Origin: an uncultured Streptococcus sp.
GTDB lineage: Bacteria > Bacillota > Bacilli > Lactobacillales > Streptococcaceae
Assembly (NCBI GenBank): GCA_900755085.1
Contig: CAAEFF010000165.1
Span: 1 to 17,780, forward strand
Length of the DNA stretch: 17,780 nt
Direction of reading: 5' to 3'
The notes below the pieces were generated by a model that saw nothing but the letters and a program-made list of their open reading frames with translations, ran no database searches and had not been told where the DNA came from. A program made the translations under genes and the position numbers. Below are positions 13,394 to 17,780 of the stretch, piece by piece; the first letter of the stretch is position 1; every line of letters begins with the position of its first letter.

Positions 13394-14776
13394 ATGAGAT
13401 TCAAACACACGAAAACTATTTTATTAATCATTACAAATCTCCTTTTATTGAGTCTTTTGTATATCGGCTATCAAAAGATTCAAAGGGTTCGTGAACAAAA
13501 AGCCTATCAGGATCAGTTTGCTAAGGTTACCCAACTTGAGAAAAGCTCTGAAAAAGGGAAAGATGTTCAAGTTCAGGAAGGGATTTTAGGAACTTCTTAT
13601 GTGACGGCTTATTATCCTACTAAAGATGGACAGCCTGTTGAGATTGTGAAAGAGAAGATCCAAGAAGACCTTCAGCGTCTAGGATCCGATGAAAAAACCA
13701 AGGAGCCAAAGCATTTAACCTTCTACCATAGTGAAGAAGCAGAAGCTCCTTTTGTCGGCTATCACCCTATCCAGATTAAACGGTCTGAATACCAATACAA
13801 AAAAGGGAAATTCATCAAAGATGAGACGGTGAAGTTGCCCCTCTTTTACTTGGATGATGAGAACAATCCTCTGACCCTGAGCCAGGTCTTTGCGGATCCA
13901 GATGGAGCAAAACAGATCTTTTTGGAGGAATTGCGAGGGAATCTAGACTTTCGTCAGCTGGATGAGGAGAGCATTGATCAAATGGTTGCCCACTTCTCAG
14001 AGTTGGATTTGAGCCAATGGGAATTCCAATATGAAAAAGGAAATTTCACCATTCCATTTCCAACCAAGGTTAAGGGAGATGATACCTTCACTGTTCCCTT
14101 GTCTAAATTCTATGACGTGATTGATACAGAGCGCTTGCTTCCTGATGATCTAGCTTCTTACGAATCCTATATTGAAGAACGCCACCGTAAGATGATTGCT
14201 TTGACCTTTGATGATGGACCAGATCCAACCACGACTCCTCAGGCGCTTTCTATCTTAAAGAAATACAATGCCAAAGCTACCTTCTTTATGGTCGGAAAAA
14301 ATGTCAGTGCGAATCCGGATATTGCTAAGCAAGTCCGCAAAGAAGGTCATCAAATTGGGAACCATACCTGGGATCACCCTCAATTGCCAAAATTGAGCTT
14401 GGATAATGCCAAAAAAGAGATCTTGGATACCCAAGAAGCTATTCAAAAAGCGACAGGTGTGCAGACCAAGATTACCCGTCCTCCGTATGGAGCCATCAAT
14501 AGTGCCATCCAATACGGTGTCGACCAATCTTTCATCATGTGGGATGTGGATAGCCTAGATTGGAAGACACACAATACGACGGCCATTCTCAATGAAGTGA
14601 AAAAAGAAGTCAAACCGGGTTCGATTATCCTCATGCATGATATCCATCAAACCACGATTGACGCTCTACCGACCGTCCTTGACTACCTCAAATCACAAGG
14701 CTATACTTTTGTAACGGTGGATGAATTGTTGGATTATCAACTTGAAAGCCATCGCATCTATTACAATGGAAATTAA
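13394..14776 (+). CDS. pgdA: Peptidoglycan N-acetylglucosamine deacetylase PgdA
   Basis: This 460-residue membrane-anchored enzyme removes acetyl groups from GlcNAc in peptidoglycan, giving lysozyme resistance. One N-terminal signal anchor (about 8-25) precedes an extracellular domain of DUF4163/RsiV-like type (about 60-250). The carbohydrate esterase 4 (NodB) domain spans about 265-440. CE4 motifs are complete: TFDDGP (catalytic base Asp273, zinc ligand Asp274), GNHTWDHP (zinc ligands His324, His328), TRPPYG, DVDSLDW, and LMHDIH with His415. Length and motifs closely match pneumococcal PgdA. The ATG has no ribosome site and follows the -10 by only 6 nt, so leaderless initiation is likely; no later start would keep the membrane anchor. 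It is monocistronic and closed by a terminator shared with the convergent helicase gene. Confidence 0.93.
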   Translation: MRFKHTKTILLIITNLLLLSLLYIGYQKIQRVREQKAYQDQFAKVTQLEKSSEKGKDVQVQEGILGTSYVTAYYPTKDGQPVEIVKEKIQEDLQRLGSDEKTKEPKHLTFYHSEEAEAPFVGYHPIQIKRSEYQYKKGKFIKDETVKLPLFYLDDENNPLTLSQVFADPDGAKQIFLEELRGNLDFRQLDEESIDQMVAHFSELDLSQWEFQYEKGNFTIPFPTKVKGDDTFTVPLSKFYDVIDTERLLPDDLASYESYIEERHRKMIALTFDDGPDPTTTPQALSILKKYNAKATFFMVGKNVSANPDIAKQVRKEGHQIGNHTWDHPQLPKLSLDNAKKEILDTQEAIQKATGVQTKITRPPYGAINSAIQYGVDQSFIMWDVDSLDWKTHNTTAILNEVKKEVKPGSIILMHDIHQTTIDALPTVLDYLKSQGYTFVTVDELLDYQLESHRIYYNGN

Positions 14777-14780
14777 CGTA

Positions 14781-14817
14781 AAAATCCTCTGCAGTTCATT
14801 CACTAGCAGAGGATTTT
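14781..14817. terminator. Bidirectional terminator between pgdA and the helicase operon
   Basis: AAAATCCTCTGC (14781-14792) pairs perfectly with GCAGAGGATTTT (14806-14817) around a 13-nt loop. T-rich sequence follows on both strands. It serves pgdA (+) and the convergent helicase gene (-), whose stop codon lies 2 nt beyond. Confidence 0.88.
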
Positions 14818-14818
14818 C

Positions 14819-15904
14819 TTATTCATTTAAAAAGAGTTCTGAATTTTTTAAAACCAGTTCACGTACAGAAGCGTATTTTTTTATGGATTTGAGTTCTTCT
14901 GGGTGGGTGATAAAGGTAATCACATAGCCATCATGCCCCATTCGTCCTGTACGACCGGCACGGTGGGTATAGGTCTCTACATCACGAGGAATATCGTAGT
15001 TAATCACACACTCAAGATGTTCAATGTCGATTCCACGAGCGACTAAATCGGTGGCCAGCAAGAGGGTCAGCTGCTGGTCTTTGAAGCGTTCCAGAATGAC
15101 CTTGCGGTATTTTACATTGACATCGCTTGCGAGCGATACGGCCTCAACACCACGGTATTGTAGTTTTTCTTCAGCACTACCCAGATCAGACAGGCTATTG
15201 AAAAAAGCCAGACCACGAAAATCTTCGACGTAGGCGAGTTTGCGGAGCAATTCGACCTTGTCCCGCTTATCCACTTGCATATAAAAATGTTGGATATTGT
15301 CCAAAGAAACTCCATCAACCGAAATGCGAAGAGTATTTTCTTCTAGCTGGTCTGGATCGACCTTGGCTGTGGCACTCATATAGATATATTGGTGGTCGCG
15401 GGGAGCATAGTGGCTGATCTTGTCGACGAAGTGGTACTGAGAATCGCTCAGTAATTGGTCGAATTCATCTAAAATGATGGTTTCCACATTCATCATTTTG
15501 ATCTTTTTCAGCTTGATCAGTTCAAAGATCCGACCAGGCGTCCCAACCAGGATTTCGGGTCCTTTTTTGAGGCGTTCGATTTGCCGTTTTTGACTAGATC
15601 CTGAAAGGAAGAGTTGTGTCTGGAGACCGAGAGGCTCTGCCCATTGTTTGGTGACATCAAAAATTTGTCCTGCTAACTCTGTGTTAGGAGCCAAAATCAA
15701 GAGTTGTTGGGCCTTCTTCGGTTTGAGTTTGAGCAAGCTCGGAAAGAGGTAGGCGAGTGTCTTACCAGTACCGGTAGGACTGATCCCAAGGACATTTTCT
15801 CCTTCATAGATAGGGGAGAAGATCTGTTCCTGAATTTCAGTGAATGCATCAAATCCGAGTGTTTCTAACTGGTCTTTCCAGCTTTGTGGAAATTGTTCTT
15901 TCAT
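14819..15904 (-). CDS. DEAD-box-type ATP-dependent RNA helicase with DEFD motif II
   Basis: This 361-residue cytosolic superfamily 2 helicase probably remodels RNA. RecA-like domain 1 contains a Q-motif-like FTEIQ (21-25), motif I SPTGTGKT (42-49), motif Ia PNTELAGQ (73-80), motif Ib TPGR (122-125), motif II DEFD (146-149) and motif III SAT (177-179). Domain 2 contains TDLVARGID (285-293) and HRAGRTGR (314-321). Motif II departs from DEAD, and motif Ia has PNTELA instead of PTRELA. The same variants are present in the pneumococcal orthologue as I recall, so they look fixed in the genus. There is no long C-terminal extension. Its start overlaps the stop of the upstream oxidoreductase gene by 4 nt (ATGA), indicating an operon. 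Confidence 0.93.
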   Translation of the reverse strand: MKEQFPQSWKDQLETLGFDAFTEIQEQIFSPIYEGENVLGISPTGTGKTLAYLFPSLLKLKPKKAQQLLILAPNTELAGQIFDVTKQWAEPLGLQTQLFLSGSSQKRQIERLKKGPEILVGTPGRIFELIKLKKIKMMNVETIILDEFDQLLSDSQYHFVDKISHYAPRDHQYIYMSATAKVDPDQLEENTLRISVDGVSLDNIQHFYMQVDKRDKVELLRKLAYVEDFRGLAFFNSLSDLGSAEEKLQYRGVEAVSLASDVNVKYRKVILERFKDQQLTLLLATDLVARGIDIEHLECVINYDIPRDVETYTHRAGRTGRMGHDGYVITFITHPEELKSIKKYASVRELVLKNSELFLNE

Positions 15905-16881
15905 TCTTTTTCATCCTTAAATTGTATTCCAGCGCTTTGACGCATCTGGTAGAGGGTTTCATGGACCTGCTCAGCCGTTTTTAACCACTCGAGGTAAGCC
16001 GTCTCTTTTTGCCCAGCTATGGCAAGGGCAAAGGCTTCCGCCTCTTCTTGCATTTGGTGTGGGCAGGGCTGGACCGGAAGGTCGATGACTTCCCCAGAAT
16101 GGCTGACGAAGCGAGCCTGGTTGATGGCTGCTACAGCATTGAGAGTCAGCGTTCCAGTCTTGGTGTAGATTTCAGCAGGTAGATGGCTGGTGATATTTTT
16201 CCCTGCCTGAATGGCAACCTGAAACTCTGGATAAATCAAGACACCTTGACCATAGAGATCAACCGAATTGGGTAATTGCTGAGCGGTGTAGTGACTGGAG
16301 ATGGGGTCTCCAAAGAAGCCAATGGCCAAGTAGAGGCAGTAGACTCCCAGATCCATCAAGGCTCCACCTGCATAGACATCTGAGAAAATATTAGGAATCT
16401 CACCTGCAAGAAGGGCTGGCAATTTGGAAGAATATTTGGCAAAGGTGAAGTTGGCGCCCAGTATTTCCTGGTTAGAGAGGAAGTCTTTAATTACTTGAAA
16501 GGCTGCTTCTTGGTAATTTCTGGCAGCTTCAAAGAGATAGACCTGGTGCTCATTAGCGAGCTTGACCAGTTCTTTCCATTCAGAAGGGGTGGTCACAGCC
16601 GGTTTTTCAATGATGACATGCTTCTTGGCCAGAATAGCAAGCTTGGCCTGAGCGAAATGAAGGGAATTGGGGCTAGCAATGTAAATCACATCCAGCTCAC
16701 TGTCTAAGAAGTCGATGATATCCGTGTAGCAAGAGATTGCTCCATAAGGCTCACAAAACTCTTGAGCAGTCTTCATCTTTCTCGAATACACAGCCTTCAA
16801 GTGATAGTGGCCTGTCTGATGAGCAGCTGTAATAAATTCATGTGAAATCCAACTCGTACCAATAATTCCCAGCTTTAACAT
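15901..16881 (-). CDS. Gfo/Idh/MocA-family oxidoreductase
   Basis: This 326-residue NAD(P)-dependent oxidoreductase most likely acts on a sugar or sugar derivative; the substrate is not readable. The N-terminal Rossmann fold begins LKLGIIGTSWIS (2-13). The family lysine motif is EKPA (92-95), and the C-terminal domain contains GGALMDLGVYCLYL (172-185), where Asp177 and Tyr181 lie at the usual catalytic positions. I chose the ATG at 16881 (MLKLGIIG) because AGGA lies about 7 nt upstream and the N-terminus then starts at the Rossmann strand; an in-frame ATG 18 nt upstream has no ribosome site. It is the first gene of a two-gene operon with the helicase, joined by a 4-nt overlap. A functional link between the two products is not obvious. 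Confidence 0.9.
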   Translation of the reverse strand: MLKLGIIGTSWISHEFITAAHQTGHYHLKAVYSRKMKTAQEFCEPYGAISCYTDIIDFLDSELDVIYIASPNSLHFAQAKLAILAKKHVIIEKPAVTTPSEWKELVKLANEHQVYLFEAARNYQEAAFQVIKDFLSNQEILGANFTFAKYSSKLPALLAGEIPNIFSDVYAGGALMDLGVYCLYLAIGFFGDPISSHYTAQQLPNSVDLYGQGVLIYPEFQVAIQAGKNITSHLPAEIYTKTGTLTLNAVAAINQARFVSHSGEVIDLPVQPCPHQMQEEAEAFALAIAGQKETAYLEWLKTAEQVHETLYQMRQSAGIQFKDEKE

Positions 16882-16910
16882 AAGGTGTCCTTCCGTCATC
16901 GATTCACTCT

Positions 16911-16919
16911 ATTATACCA
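16911..16919 (-). promoter_or_regulatory. Extended -10 promoter for the oxidoreductase-helicase operon
   Basis: The complement of 16911-16919 reads TGGTATAAT, a consensus extended -10 about 30 nt before the oxidoreductase ATG. No clear -35 is visible. It lies back to back with the promoter of the divergent glycosyltransferase gene. Confidence 0.65.
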
Positions 16920-16969
16920 TGAAAAGGGGGAGGGGACAGTATAAAGTAGAAAATATGCACTGATTATTG

Positions 16970-16975
16970 TATAAT
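16970..16975 (+). promoter_or_regulatory. -10 element for the glycosyltransferase gene
   Basis: TATAAT (16970-16975) is directly preceded by TG. A -35 is not evident. If used, transcription starts near 16982. That excludes the TTG at 16967 as translation start and leaves the TTG at 17009 as the best candidate. Confidence 0.5.
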
Positions 16976-17008
16976 GAAGTGATATGCTTAGAAGGGAAAA
17001 CAATAGGA

Positions 17009-17719
17009 TTGAGAAATTCAGAATTATTGATCATTATTCCTGCTTATAATGAGAGTGGAAATATTGAAAAAACAATCAAGATGATTGAAGAACATACACC
17101 TGAATTTGATTATGTCATTATCAATGATTGTTCTACAGATCATACACTTGAAATTTGTCGCAATAACAATTTTAATGTTATCGATTTACCGATTAATTTA
17201 GGAATTGGTGGTGCTGTTCAAACTGGTTATCAATATGCAGTTAAAAATGGCTATCAATATGCTGTTCAAGTGGATGGAGATGGTCAGCATAATCCTGAAT
17301 TTATCAGAAAGATGCTTCAAGTCCTTCAAGAGAAGAATGTGAACATGGTGATTGGCTCTCGTTTCATTGAAAATCAAGGTTTCCAATCCTCCTTCGCGCG
17401 ACGGATTGGAATTTCATTTTTTGAAAAATTAATTAAGATTTTAACCGGTCAAAAGGTAACAGATCCAACCTCAGGATTGCGGGTGGCTGATCGAAAAGTG
17501 ATTGAAGAATTTGCTAAACAATATCCAAGTGATTATCCAGAACCAGAGACGATTGTGTCCCTCTTAACCTCAGGCTATTCCGTTGCAGAAGTACCCGTAT
17601 TAATGAACGAGCGAGAACACGGAGAATCATCGATTACATTCAGTAAGTCTGTCTACTATATGATCAAAGTGACAATGGCAATGCTATTGGCTAGAATTGG
17701 TGGAGGATATAAGAAATAA
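17009..17719 (+). CDS. Family 2 glycosyltransferase (dolichol-phosphate-mannose-synthase-like)
   Basis: This GT-A fold glycosyltransferase has 236 residues from the chosen start. Motifs are the nucleotide-sugar entry strand LLIIIPAYNE (6-15), INDCSTD (38-44), the metal-binding VDGDGQH (88-94, DxD at Asp89/Asp91), GSRF (116-119) and a C-terminal amphipathic region without clear transmembrane helices. Such enzymes transfer sugars to lipid carriers or nascent surface polysaccharides. The start is uncertain: the frame opens at TTG 16967 on top of the -10 element, GTG 16979 lacks a ribosome site, and TTG 17009 has AGAAGGGA about 11 nt upstream. GC content is low (about 28% in a 60-base spot count at 17101-17160). 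The next gene begins 1 nt later, suggesting the start of a surface-glycan operon. Confidence 0.87.
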   Translation: MRNSELLIIIPAYNESGNIEKTIKMIEEHTPEFDYVIINDCSTDHTLEICRNNNFNVIDLPINLGIGGAVQTGYQYAVKNGYQYAVQVDGDGQHNPEFIRKMLQVLQEKNVNMVIGSRFIENQGFQSSFARRIGISFFEKLIKILTGQKVTDPTSGLRVADRKVIEEFAKQYPSDYPEPETIVSLLTSGYSVAEVPVLMNEREHGESSITFSKSVYYMIKVTMAMLLARIGGGYKK

Positions 17720-17720
17720 C

Positions 17721-17780
17721 ATGCTAAATATTTGGTTAACCCTTATTGTAATTATTTTTATCGTTTATATTCTACGCCTA
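17721..17780 (+). CDS. Small membrane protein, N-terminal end (partial; possibly DUF2304-like)
   Basis: An ATG 1 nt after the glycosyltransferase stop opens a frame that runs off the window. Its 20 visible residues (MLNIWLTLIVIIFIVYILRL) form one hydrophobic helix. In streptococci a small DUF2304 membrane protein often follows a glycosyltransferase of this type, so that family is my guess from context; nothing else can be read from so short a piece. Confidence 0.55.
   Translation, partial: MLNIWLTLIVIIFIVYILRL

Noticed and set aside
13194..13397. A 67-codon open frame on the + strand
   Set aside because: It lies within repeat copy 2 and the pgdA promoter, has no ribosome site, and its amino-acid composition resembles no protein. 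It is an accident of the repeat.
16984..17049. ATG 16984 as start of the glycosyltransferase with a frameshift
   Set aside because: It opens a different frame that ends at a stop after about 21 codons; the glycosyltransferase motifs are all in the frame read from TTG 17009, so no frameshift is needed.
1..17780. CRISPR arrays, tRNA or rRNA genes, transposases, phage genes
   Set aside because: None is supported: no regularly spaced repeats, no cloverleaf or rRNA-like stretches, and no transposase or integrase motifs in any frame. The dispersed 137-bp element has no coding capacity.

Overview
The window is a typical low-GC Streptococcus chromosome segment, most like the oral Mitis/Sanguinis/Parasanguinis-type species. 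The CiaR, CiaH, PgdA, PhoU and DEAD-box helicase proteins closely resemble the pneumococcal proteins as I remember them. The order pst-phoU-pepN-(small secreted protein)-ciaR-ciaH is the one I recall from S. mutans. No searches were run, so species-level identity is inference.

Left part (1-5114, + strand). The tail of pstA is followed by two tandem phosphate-transport ATPases (pstB1, pstB2) and phoU, forming the end of a phosphate uptake operon. A separate promoter then precedes pepN, a zinc aminopeptidase N. Downstream of pepN lies a 137-bp structured repeat plus a strong bidirectional terminator.

Middle part (5354-9260). A visibly AT-richer module holds a peptide-pheromone-type histidine kinase and a LytTR response regulator on the minus strand. 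Divergent from them is a two-gene ABC-2 exporter on the plus strand. Between the two arms sit 9-bp direct repeats separated by exactly 12 bp, the layout expected for a LytTR regulator, so the two-component system probably controls the exporter. No pheromone gene is visible. A shared terminator separates the module from bioY (biotin uptake, minus strand), which has a clear promoter overlapped by a BirA-like operator.

Right-centre (9820-13135, + strand). A gene for a membrane-anchored Gly/Gln/Asn-rich protein occupies the ciaX position. It has TTTAAG-type CiaR-like half-sites upstream and is followed by ciaR, ciaH and a glyoxalase. A terminator and a second, inverted copy of the 137-bp repeat (4 mismatches, no indels) follow. 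The two copies therefore bracket pepN-distal DNA, the TCS/ABC module, bioY and ciaRH in inverted orientation.

Right part (13394-17780). pgdA (peptidoglycan N-acetylglucosamine deacetylase) appears to be transcribed as a leaderless mRNA. It converges on a two-gene minus-strand operon of a Gfo/Idh/MocA oxidoreductase and a DEAD-box-type helicase with a DEFD motif II. The window ends in the first genes of an AT-rich block, probably a surface-glycan cluster: a family 2 glycosyltransferase and the start of a small membrane protein.

The functional themes are phosphate supply, cell-envelope stress sensing (CiaRH), peptidoglycan modification (PgdA), and an acquired-looking regulator-exporter module whose substrate and signal are unknown.
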